From Clostridia bacterium (GTDB lineage Bacteria; Bacillota; Clostridia; Christensenellales; Aristaeellaceae), in assembly GCA_030536295.1 (NCBI GenBank), contig JAUNQH010000023.1, positions 1 to 33,166 on the forward strand: DNA of 33,166 bases, written 5' to 3'. Every line of letters begins with the position of its first letter. Position 1 is the first letter of the stretch. Both the position numbers and the translations under genes were made by a program. The notes below the pieces were generated by a model. It had not been told where the DNA came from. It made no database searches and saw nothing but the letters and a program-made list of their open reading frames with translations. Positions 1-6,659 of the stretch are shown here, piece after piece.

Positions 1-70
1 GGAAAAGCAGGAAAACGCGGAGAACGCGGAAAACGCGGCCGGTGAAGATGACGAGGTCACGATAGACTGA
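1..70 (+). CDS. C-terminal tail of an upstream gene (partial)
   Basis: An open frame enters from the left edge with codons starting at base 2 and stops at a TGA at 68-70. The visible residues are rich in Glu, Asn and Ala, with three Glu-Asn-Ala repeats, and end in an acidic stretch before VTID. This looks like a low-complexity, charged C-terminal tail. The function cannot be told. The stop lies 37 nt before the VanW-domain gene with no terminator between them, so the two may be co-transcribed. Confidence 0.55.
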   Translation, partial: EKQENAENAENAAGEDDEVTID

Positions 71-106
71 TCTGTACGCGGATCGTGAAAGGAGATGACG
101 TGTTCG

Positions 107-1822
107 ATGGCAGATCGCAATAAGAACGGGCAGCAGGTTCCGCCCCGCGTGGGTCAGGCGGCCGATTCGGCGCGCGCGAACGCGTCGATGAACAGCAATA
201 TGTCCTGGACGGGCCGGCAGCAGGGGTATGTTCCGCAGCAGCCGGCAGGGGCGCCTGTCCGGAATCCGTATACGGGGCCGGGCATGAACATGCAGAACAC
301 GTGGCCGCAGCCGGCCATGCGCGGCGCGGCGCCCGAACCGCCGAAGGATGAGAAGCCGCGCGGGAAGAGCATCTGGGGCACGCTCCTGATCATCTTCATC
401 GCGCTCGGTATCGTTGCGGGGCTGTCCTTTTACGGCCTGTCAAGGCTTAAAACGGAACAGATCAACAGGACCGTGGAGCCCTACAACAGCCTGTACTGCG
501 AGGGCGTATATGTTGACGGTATCGCGCTGGCCGGCATGACGCCCGAGCAGGCATATAATATGGTAACATCCAAAATACGGCAGCAGCATGACCAGTGGAG
601 CGTGCAGCTGACCTACGGCGGACAGGTGCTGTGCACGATCCGCGCGGAGGATCTGGGCATCGCGTCCGATATGGACCGGGTCGTCAAGAACGCGCTGAAC
701 AACGCGTGGCTGCAGGGACATACCGGCAACAACATGCAGCGCGCGAACGATATGGAACGGCTGAAGGCTGAACCCTGGTCAGAGGATATCGTGACCGCCG
801 GCGCGAATATGTCTGTGATCGACACGCTGCTGGAGAATATCAAAAGCACGATCGACAGACCCGCGCAGGACGCGTATCTGACGGAGTTCAATACCGATTA
901 CAGCTATCCGTTCCTTTTTCAGCCGGAAACGACGGGGCTGAGCATGAACATCGAACCGCTGAAGGAACAGCTGTACGGCATGGTCGCTTCCATGCAGTCC
1001 GGTACGGTCGAAGTGGTGCCGGATATCGTTTATCCGTCCGTGACGATGGAAGCGCTGAAGAAGAATTACACGCTTCTTTCGACCGCGACGACCAATATCT
1101 CCACCTCCTCGACCGAGGAAAGAAACGATAATATCCGCAGAGCTTTTGAAAAGATCAACGGAACCGTGCTGAAGCCGGGCGAGCAGTTTTCCTTCAATAC
1201 CGTTGTGGGCGAAAGAACGGTGCAGAACGGTTTCAAGGAAGCTGTGGAATATGTTTACGGCGAGCATGTAATGGGCATCGGCGGCGGCGTGTGTCAGGCC
1301 AGCACAACGGTCTATCAGGCCGCGGTATGCGCCGGCATGAAGATCGTGAAGCGGTCGGCGCACTCCGATGCCGTGGGATACTGTGATTACGGCATGGATG
1401 CCACGGTCTACTGGGTCGGCAAGCGTAAGATCGACCTGGTGTTCAAAAATGAATCGGACTCGGACATCTTTATCACCGCGTGCGTGACATTCGCGCCGAA
1501 GAGCACGAAGAAGTATATAACGCGCGTGGAGTTTTACGGCAAAGATCTGAACGGCGTGACCTACGAAATGACGACGGAAGTGGCGGAAGTGCTGCCGGCT
1601 CCGGTGGAACCGAGCTATGTGAAGGATAAGAACGCCGAGTATGTCACCTATACCGATCAGATGAAATCCGTATCCAAGGCGCAGGACGGATATGTGGTCA
1701 ACAGTTACCGCATTGAGTACACCAACGGAGTGGAGACCGGCAGAAAACTGCTTTATAAGGATACATTCGAACCGAAAGCGGAAAAGATCTATGTCGGCGT
1801 GACAAAACGTCCCGAGGAATAA
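107..1822 (+). CDS. VanW family protein, membrane-anchored
   Basis: 571 aa. Residues 1-88 are a Gln/Pro/Asn-rich cytoplasmic tail, about 89-110 form one transmembrane helix, and the rest would lie outside. A peptidoglycan-binding-like region (about 130-300) precedes the VanW domain. That domain carries the family signature GGGVCQAST, with Cys at residue 396. The family is named after vancomycin-resistance VanW but is common in Clostridia without resistance; a cell-wall role is likely and the biochemistry is unknown. I chose ATG 107 because the Shine-Dalgarno match AAAGGAGATGA (88-98) leaves 8 nt to it. The ATG at 95 lies inside that site. A terminator follows. Family call is firm; start is probable. 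Confidence 0.88.
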   Translation: MADRNKNGQQVPPRVGQAADSARANASMNSNMSWTGRQQGYVPQQPAGAPVRNPYTGPGMNMQNTWPQPAMRGAAPEPPKDEKPRGKSIWGTLLIIFIALGIVAGLSFYGLSRLKTEQINRTVEPYNSLYCEGVYVDGIALAGMTPEQAYNMVTSKIRQQHDQWSVQLTYGGQVLCTIRAEDLGIASDMDRVVKNALNNAWLQGHTGNNMQRANDMERLKAEPWSEDIVTAGANMSVIDTLLENIKSTIDRPAQDAYLTEFNTDYSYPFLFQPETTGLSMNIEPLKEQLYGMVASMQSGTVEVVPDIVYPSVTMEALKKNYTLLSTATTNISTSSTEERNDNIRRAFEKINGTVLKPGEQFSFNTVVGERTVQNGFKEAVEYVYGEHVMGIGGGVCQASTTVYQAAVCAGMKIVKRSAHSDAVGYCDYGMDATVYWVGKRKIDLVFKNESDSDIFITACVTFAPKSTKKYITRVEFYGKDLNGVTYEMTTEVAEVLPAPVEPSYVKDKNAEYVTYTDQMKSVSKAQDGYVVNSYRIEYTNGVETGRKLLYKDTFEPKAEKIYVGVTKRPEE

Positions 1823-1882
1823 CGGACGGCCGCGCGCCGCACGCGGACGGCAGGATATTCCATCCGGATGATGATGAACGCG

Positions 1883-1928
1883 AAAACACGCCCCGGGCTC
1901 ATTGCTGATGAACCGGGGCGCGTTTTTT
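1883..1928. terminator. Bidirectional intrinsic terminator after the VanW gene
   Basis: A GC-rich hairpin (CGCCCCGG at about 1889-1896 pairing with CCGGGGCG at 1913-1920) is flanked by AAAAC on the left and a run of six T (1923-1928) on the right. It can end the rightward VanW transcript and probably the leftward acetyltransferase transcript as well. Confidence 0.8.
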
Positions 1929-2001
1929 GATCCCGCGTCAGGTGACCGGAAGAAAGGTTTGCCGGTGAAAAGACCGGGCAGGATAAAATGAAGGGGTTGT
2001 T

Positions 2002-2502
2002 TCAGTCCGCGGGGATATCCTTTCTCAGCATAATGAATTCATCGGTACGGTATTCCTCAACAAAACCATTTTGCATGAAAAGGGAAACAGCCGGGTTGTC
2101 GATGGCAATGTCATCATGCAGAACGGCGATCCCGTTCTTTTTTGCCTCATCGCATACCAGCTGCAGGGCGGCCTTCCCATATCCGCGGCGGCGATATCCG
2201 GAATAAATGATCATGTCAACGATCCACAGATCCCGTTCCGTATCGTGATGCCAGGCGGCTTCCCCTATGAAGACACGGCTGCTGTCAAGCGTGATATACC
2301 GATAGAACCGTTCTCCTGAAGGATCGCCGACCCAACGATCAAACCAGTCCTGCCACTTTTCCTTTGTGAACCGGATCGTTCCGCCCCAGGCCCGGTTAAA
2401 ACTCATGGTCTCCGGATCGGCTAAAAGCAGCTGCCGGAACCACAGATCATCAATATGCGGTTTGTAAAACCTGATTCTGCGATCGCCTGTCAAAAGAATC
2501 AT
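2002..2502 (-). CDS. GNAT family N-acetyltransferase
   Basis: 166 aa, the normal size for a single-domain GNAT enzyme. The acetyl-CoA pyrophosphate-binding motif A is visible in the C-terminal half (GYRRRGYGKAAL), followed by the typical 'DNPAVSLFMQNGF' segment of motif B. The family transfers an acetyl group from acetyl-CoA to an amine; the substrate cannot be told. The gene stands alone, between the VanW terminator and a divergently read DIP1984-family gene. The start is uncertain: AAGG directly abuts the ATG at 2502, and a TTG three codons later would have better spacing. Confidence 0.85.
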   Translation of the reverse strand: MILLTGDRRIRFYKPHIDDLWFRQLLLADPETMSFNRAWGGTIRFTKEKWQDWFDRWVGDPSGERFYRYITLDSSRVFIGEAAWHHDTERDLWIVDMIIYSGYRRRGYGKAALQLVCDEAKKNGIAVLHDDIAIDNPAVSLFMQNGFVEEYRTDEFIMLRKDIPAD

Positions 2503-2819
2503 CCTTACTCATCATGTCCAAAAGTCATTCGGTGATCAAGCCATTCTTTTGGCTGTATAAACCTTTTTTCTTATCTTTTGAAAAGTGCTTCCATTGACCG
2601 TCACGGGACGATCATACATCGGCTGCCTTTACCGGCTTCAGCTTATATTATACCGTACGGGCGGTTTTATGAAAAGGGGAAAACGCTTGCGGCCGCGGAA
2701 AGATCAAAGACTCAAAGGAACGGATCCTGTGCGGATCACTTCCGATATACAGGAAAGAAAAAATCTGCTATAATCCCGGTGAATACGAAAACAAGCGGAC
2801 CAAAGGAGGCATACATGCT
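2503..2819. other. Intergenic region between divergent genes
   Basis: 317 bp without a convincing gene. The short open frames here have no good ribosome binding site and no recognisable product. It is A/T-rich around 2540-2580, where a promoter for the leftward acetyltransferase would be expected, and it holds the rightward promoter at 2746-2774. I see no riboswitch or repeat. Confidence 0.5.
2746..2774 (+). promoter_or_regulatory. Sigma-A type promoter for the DIP1984-family gene
   Basis: TATACA (2746-2751), a 17-nt spacer and a perfect TATAAT (2769-2774). It lies 45 nt upstream of the start at 2820. Confidence 0.55.
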
Positions 2820-3275
2820 ATGAAGCTGGCCGAAGCACTGCAGGAAAGAGCGGATTTGCAGCGGAATATCGAAAATCTCCGGGAACGGTTGGAAAATGTA
2901 ATGCTGGTCCAGGAGGGCGAAAAGCCCGTCGAGGACCCGGCGGAGCTGCTGACAAATCTGGAGGAAGCCGTTTCCCGTCTGGAATACCTGATCGCGGCAA
3001 TCAATCATACCAATGACAGTACCGTGATCCGGGAGATGACGCTGACCCAGATCATTGCGAAGAAGGATACCCTGAATCTGAAGCTTTCCGTCTATAAGGG
3101 GCTTGTGGCAGAAGCGGGATGCAATACAAACCGGGCCCGTGGAACGGAAATCAAAGTCCTGCCTACGGTCAATGTCGCTTTGATGCAGAAAAAAGCCGAC
3201 GGAATCGCCAAAGAAATCCGCCTGCTGGACAACCTGCTGCAGGAGACCAACTGGACCTGTGAGCTGAAGGAATAA
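2820..3275 (+). CDS. DIP1984 family (septicolysin-like) protein
   Basis: 151 aa, predicted almost entirely helical. The N-terminus MKLAEALQERADLQ, the EDP segment near residue 40 and the 'IAAINHTND' segment near residue 60 match my memory of the DIP1984/septicolysin family of small cytoplasmic coiled-coil proteins. Their biochemical role is not established. The ribosome binding site AGGAGG (2804-2809) is 10 nt from this ATG. A second ATG at 2815 sits closer to the same site but opens a frame of only two codons (Met-Leu) whose stop overlaps the real start (ATGCTATGA). The gene has its own promoter and appears monocistronic. Confidence 0.75.
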   Translation: MKLAEALQERADLQRNIENLRERLENVMLVQEGEKPVEDPAELLTNLEEAVSRLEYLIAAINHTNDSTVIREMTLTQIIAKKDTLNLKLSVYKGLVAEAGCNTNRARGTEIKVLPTVNVALMQKKADGIAKEIRLLDNLLQETNWTCELKE

Positions 3276-3463
3276 TCCGATCGGCGTAGTTTCATCAGGT
3301 GCATATCAGGCGGCAGCTGCCGAAGCTGTATAATGCGGAACGCATGGAATGATCGTTATTGTTCGTTGCGTACATGCGAATCGTGAACATTTACGATGCA
3401 ATACCGGATATGAATGATGAAGCGAGGGTGGGACAGGGGGATTTTTTCATCATCGGAGGAGCC

Positions 3464-4159
3464 ATGAAATACAAATACCTGCTGTGGGATATCGACGGAA
3501 CCGTCATGAACTTTCAGGCCGCGGAAAGAGCGGCCATCCGGGCGCTTTTCGCGAAATACGGATTCGGTCCCTGTACGGATGACATGCTCGAAGCCTACAG
3601 CCGCATCAACATCCGCTACTGGCAGGCTCTGGAGCGGAATGAAATGACAAAGCCGGAGATCCTGGTCGCCCGCTTCCGGGATTTTTTCACCGCCTGCGGA
3701 CTTCCGGCAGACCGGGCCGAAGCCTTCAACGAGGACTATCAGCCGGCTCTCGGCGATACCGTCGTTTTCAATGACAACGCGCCGGCACTGCTGATGGCAC
3801 TGCATGAACGGGGATATATCCTCTGCGCCGTAACCAACGGAACACAGGTGGCCCAGCATAAGAAGCTGGCTGTTTCCGGTCTGGACCGGATCTTCAATTA
3901 TATCTTCATCTCCGAGGAGATCGGCACGGAAAAACCGAACATCGCGTTTTTCGACAGTGTCCTGGATACTGTCGGGGATCCGGACCGGTCCCGCTACCTG
4001 ATCATCGGCGATTCCCTGACAAGCGATATTCTCGGCGGAAACAACGCCGGAATCGACACCTGCTGGTACGCGCCGGCAGACGCGGTCCCGGACCGGGATG
4101 TCCGGATCGTTTACCGGATACATGATCTCAAGGAAATCATGAAGGTGCTCGGAGCATAA
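3464..4159 (+). CDS. YjjG-like HAD superfamily nucleotidase
   Basis: 231 aa. HAD motif I is DIDGT, with Asp9 as nucleophile and Asp11 as acid/base. Motif II is the VTNGT segment, motif III the Lys in 'GTEKPNIAFFD', and motif IV 'IIGDSLTSDI'. The TNGT and SEEIGTEKP signatures fit the YjjG branch (TIGR02254), which dephosphorylates pyrimidine nucleoside monophosphates and non-canonical analogues. GGAGGA at 3455-3460 fixes the start at 3464; an open frame extends further upstream but has no ribosome site. A TATAAT at 3329-3334 may be the promoter. Substrate is inferred from family only. Confidence 0.85.
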   Translation: MKYKYLLWDIDGTVMNFQAAERAAIRALFAKYGFGPCTDDMLEAYSRINIRYWQALERNEMTKPEILVARFRDFFTACGLPADRAEAFNEDYQPALGDTVVFNDNAPALLMALHERGYILCAVTNGTQVAQHKKLAVSGLDRIFNYIFISEEIGTEKPNIAFFDSVLDTVGDPDRSRYLIIGDSLTSDILGGNNAGIDTCWYAPADAVPDRDVRIVYRIHDLKEIMKVLGA

Positions 4160-4167
4160 AAATATGC

Positions 4168-4212
4168 GGGCCGGATCGGTGATGCTGCCAATCCGGCCCA
4201 CTGTTTCATTTT
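4168..4212. terminator. Bidirectional terminator between convergent genes
   Basis: GGGCCGGAT (4168-4176) pairs with ATCCGGCCC (4191-4199). The right side is followed by a T-rich stretch. On the other strand the stem is followed by GCATATTTTTA, so it can also end the leftward regulator transcript. Confidence 0.7.
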
Positions 4213-4266
4213 ACCCGGCCATGCGCGTCTGTATCCGGCGCGATCCGTCTTCTGACACGCCCGGCC

Positions 4267-4938
4267 TCATTCGCAGGCGATGTACACGTCCATGTCCTCC
4301 CCGTCGGTCTCGAAGCAGGGGATCACATCCTTCTTCGTATGCGTCAGACCATTCACCCGCATATAATCCATCAGGGTTCTGTAGGCCTTGGGTATGATCG
4401 CAAAGGGTGCCTCAAAGGGCTTGCTGATGTGGATGGCCGCGTAGCGGTGCGCCTGCTGTTCGAAAACATGCTTGTCCTCCGGCGGGGTCACACCCTCAGG
4501 CAGAACCCAGGCCGCCTCGTATCCGTGCATATGATAAAGGTTGATCTGCTCCGGCGACAGCGCGGGGAAGTCCCAGCCGATCACCCGGGGATGCTCCACA
4601 CCGCAGCCCTTCGCGATGGAAAAGATCCGGTCGATCGCGTCCCCCTCCGGATCCGTGCTGATCACGGTATGCTTGATATAGCGGAACGCGGGCACCGTCT
4701 CCACCCGCAGATTGCCGTAATGCTCGTCATAGGAATCCAGGTCCTCCCGGAACAGGCTGTCCAGCGTCACATTGAAAATTCCGCACAGCTCAATGGCCTT
4801 CTCCATCTCGGGCTGGGCACTGTCCATTTCCCACTTGGAGACTGTCTGCCGACTGACATTCATCTTTTCCGCCAGGACTTCCTGCGTCATGCTCTGATCC
4901 AGTCGACGGAGGTATTGCAGATTTTTACCGAAGCTCAC
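4267..4938 (-). CDS. XRE family regulator with GyrI-like effector domain
   Basis: 223 aa. Residues about 5-60 form a Cro/C1-type helix-turn-helix (TQEVLAEKMNVSRQTVSKWE). Residues about 75-223 resemble the GyrI-like small-molecule-binding (Cass2/SOUL-type) domain found at the C-terminus of AraC/MerR-type multidrug sensors. It is probably a DNA-binding regulator responding to a hydrophobic ligand; ligand and targets are unknown. The start codon is GTG, chosen because AAAGGAGATGA lies a few bases upstream. It has its own leftward promoter at 4983-5011. The candidate RNA gene at 5131 is read divergently from it, so it could be a target. Confidence 0.85.
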   Translation of the reverse strand: MSFGKNLQYLRRLDQSMTQEVLAEKMNVSRQTVSKWEMDSAQPEMEKAIELCGIFNVTLDSLFREDLDSYDEHYGNLRVETVPAFRYIKHTVISTDPEGDAIDRIFSIAKGCGVEHPRVIGWDFPALSPEQINLYHMHGYEAAWVLPEGVTPPEDKHVFEQQAHRYAAIHISKPFEAPFAIIPKAYRTLMDYMRVNGLTHTKKDVIPCFETDGEDMDVYIACE

Positions 4939-4982
4939 AGAATCATCTCCTTTACTTTCTTCCTTGTCCGCGGCACAGTCTC

Positions 4983-5011
4983 ATTGTAACCGTTCCGGCC
5001 GGGTACGGCAA
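4983..5011 (-). promoter_or_regulatory. Promoter of the XRE regulator
   Basis: On the minus strand: TTGCCG (5011-5006), 17-nt spacer, TACAAT (4988-4983), 44 nt upstream of the GTG start. Confidence 0.5.
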
Positions 5012-5095
5012 CCAATCACGGAATGCTCTTTTGGCCCGGCGCGCAACTCCGGGTTGCGGTGATTCCCGATCAGGCAACGGTGCGCGTCCGTCCGG

Positions 5096-5124
5096 TTGAC
5101 ACAGCCGGGAATCTGTGGTAAAAC
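5096..5124 (+). promoter_or_regulatory. Promoter of the candidate non-coding RNA
   Basis: A perfect TTGACA (5096-5101), a 17-nt spacer and TAAAAC (5119-5124). Transcription would start near 5131. No protein gene on the plus strand lies downstream before the terminator at 5356-5394. Confidence 0.55.
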
Positions 5125-5130
5125 ACAACT

Positions 5131-5394
5131 ACAGACAGTCCGTGACTGTCAGTCCCGGATCTTTCATTTTGCCCGGCGCGGCATCAGGGGAGAGAACGGG
5201 GCGATCTGCTGTCCCGCGGCAGGGAGCGTGCCCGCGGAAACACGGGTACATCTGCAGCGGCATCCGGCTGCCGCCCTTGAAAAGGTCTTGCAGATGACCG
5301 GCGGTCTGATGGATGTTCATCTCTATATTATCTCCCTGTTTCGCGGTACGAAGATCGCCCGGATGCCTTCAGCATACCGGGCGGTTCTTTTTTT
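5131..5394 (+). ncRNA. Candidate structured non-coding RNA next to the reverse transcriptase
   Basis: About 264 nt between a good promoter and a strong terminator, with no convincing ORF. Hairpins visible directly are: GACAGTC-CGT-GACTGTC (5134-5150); GTGCCCG (5228-5234) with CGGGTAC (5243-5249); and a three-way junction closed by CATCTGCA (5249-5256) and TGCAGATG (5289-5296). The junction encloses GCGGCA/TGCCGC (5257-5262/5269-5274) and CCTT/AAGG (5275-5278/5282-5285). Base 5249 is shared by two stems, so one would shorten by a pair. I do not recognise it as SRP, 6S, RNase P, tmRNA or a T-box. It runs convergent with the RT gene, whose stop is 38 nt past its terminator, so RT read-through would be antisense to it. 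Confidence 0.5.
5356..5394 (+). terminator. Intrinsic terminator of the candidate RNA
   Basis: CGCCCGG (5356-5362) pairs with CCGGGCG (5377-5383), extended inward by ATGC/GCAT with one bulged A and a CTTCA loop. GTTCTTTTTTT follows. On the minus strand there is no T-run, so it points rightward only. Confidence 0.85.
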
Positions 5395-5432
5395 CGGCGG
5401 CGCGGGACCGGACAGATACGCGTTTCGCGGTC

Positions 5433-6659
5433 TTACAGATCTTTATATCCGTTGTGATACAGGTGAACGATGCTGACATATCCCAGCGATTTCAGCTTTT
5501 TGTAGGTCGCCCGGTACTGCGCTTTGCCCCATTTGCCGGTCAGGATATACCGCGCGCAGTGCTGCACCTGATGATCGATCTCCCGCAGGCTGTTATCCCG
5601 CGTAATGACCGGAAAAAACTGCCTGGCGTAGAACCGGTCTTCACCGGCCTCGCTTTTCATGAACGGCCAGAGACTGTTCGCGATGAACCGCCGCGCGGCC
5701 TCCTCCCTTGACAGTCCTGACTGCCGGGCCTCCCGCTCGGCTTTTTTCGCGTTGATCCGCAGCAGCCGGCAGCCTGTTTCCATATAGTCCCGGGAAAGAT
5801 CGATGTGAGGTCCTTCGAAACGGAACCCGAGAATATCGACGGGCTCATTCGGGGCAAACAGCTCCGTCTTGACGGAACTCAGTTCCAGCTTGTTTTCACG
5901 CGCCATATCTCTCAGCTTGATCAGCTGCGCATTGAGTTTCCGCGGGTCCCTGGACAGGACCAGAATATCATCCGAAAAGCGGCAGTAGAGATCGCTGTTT
6001 TCCTGAAAATACGCGTCCACATCCATCAGGTAGACATTGGAAAAGAAATCGGCCAGCGGGCAGCCGGGTATCGCGGACAGATATCCGTCGACGATCTGCC
6101 CGTTCAGCTGATACTGATTGCGGCGCAGCAGCCGGGTCAGAAAATCCAACAGCTCCGGATCGTGTCCCATGATGCCGGAAAGCTTCCGGATCAGGATGTC
6201 CTGATCTCTGCTTAAGCCGAAGCTCCTGATATCCGTTCTGAAAACAAAATACGGGCGATCCGCGCTGTCCTTCATCTCCTCATGGATCCTTCCGATCATC
6301 GCGCGCCGGTTCTTATGCACGCGGAAGGAATAAAGCCCGTCTGAAAAAACAGGATCATACAGATGAACCAGCGCGTAATGCATAAAGGACAGCAGAAAGT
6401 GATCCTTTCCACGGAAAACATACAGCTTCCTTTTCGCGCCGGTGGGGTCCTTCGTGACCTCTTTGAGGCAGGGCGGGGCCGGGAAATAATCTCCCCGCCG
6501 GAGCCTTTCCACATCGGCGGAAAAGTCATCGCTCAGGATATAGTCCTTCAGCGCTCTTGTCTTGTCATCATCAGGCTTATACGCGGTCGTTTCCTCCAGA
6601 AACTTCTCGCGGAACCGCCTGTCCGGGAGAACATCGAACAACTTTTCCGTAAATGTCAC
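5433..6659 (-). CDS. Free-standing reverse transcriptase (RNA-directed DNA polymerase)
   Basis: 408 aa. Palm motifs are visible in order. Motif A is FRTDIRSFG (Asp143), motif B is IPGCPLADFFSN (197-208), and motif C is RFSDD (Asp230 and Asp231 of an F-S-D-D box in place of Y-x-D-D). Next come a motif D-like KLELSSVKTE (257-266) and motif E DILGFRF (275-281). The catalytic aspartates are present, so the enzyme looks active. The C-terminal ~120 residues are basic and end in a 'KLKSLGYVSIVHLYHNGY' segment. I see no maturase, endonuclease or intron structure, no retron-type motifs and no DGR 'SQ' box. The ATG overlaps the stop of the upstream NRPS-like gene by 4 nt (ATGA), implying translational coupling. 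No leftward terminator is seen after it. Confidence 0.88.
   Translation of the reverse strand: MTFTEKLFDVLPDRRFREKFLEETTAYKPDDDKTRALKDYILSDDFSADVERLRRGDYFPAPPCLKEVTKDPTGAKRKLYVFRGKDHFLLSFMHYALVHLYDPVFSDGLYSFRVHKNRRAMIGRIHEEMKDSADRPYFVFRTDIRSFGLSRDQDILIRKLSGIMGHDPELLDFLTRLLRRNQYQLNGQIVDGYLSAIPGCPLADFFSNVYLMDVDAYFQENSDLYCRFSDDILVLSRDPRKLNAQLIKLRDMARENKLELSSVKTELFAPNEPVDILGFRFEGPHIDLSRDYMETGCRLLRINAKKAEREARQSGLSREEAARRFIANSLWPFMKSEAGEDRFYARQFFPVITRDNSLREIDHQVQHCARYILTGKWGKAQYRATYKKLKSLGYVSIVHLYHNGYKDL

Noticed and set aside
8..40. Tandem repeat of GAAAACGCG-like units at the window start
   Set aside because: These are Glu-Asn-Ala codons in the tail of a coding region, too short to be a CRISPR or other array.
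2578..2823. 81-codon plus-strand frame upstream of the DIP1984-family gene
   Set aside because: No ribosome binding site, no recognisable product, and it runs through the promoter and start of the next gene.
5221..5250. T-box-like motif (AGGGAGCGTGCCCGCGG) in the candidate RNA
   Set aside because: Only about six of ten key bases match the T-box consensus, and no aminoacyl-tRNA synthetase or amino-acid gene follows.
5131..5394. SRP RNA, 6S RNA, RNase P RNA or tmRNA
   Set aside because: None of their hallmark conserved sequences is present (for example the SRP GGAAGGAAGCAG-type loop or the RNase P GAGGAAAGTCC).
5096..5476. 126-codon plus-strand open frame across the candidate RNA
   Set aside because: It starts at the promoter -35 box, runs through the terminator, has no ribosome binding site and resembles no protein.
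5133..6659. Diversity-generating retroelement or retron
   Set aside because: The RT lacks the DGR 'SQ' box and retron-type motifs. I saw no template/variable repeat pair or C-type-lectin-like target, and no RNA upstream of the RT on its own strand. A full self-comparison of the genome was not possible.
5433..6659. Group II intron maturase
   Set aside because: No maturase X domain or endonuclease is visible. The gene is coupled by a 4-nt overlap to its upstream gene, which leaves no room for a 5' intron part.
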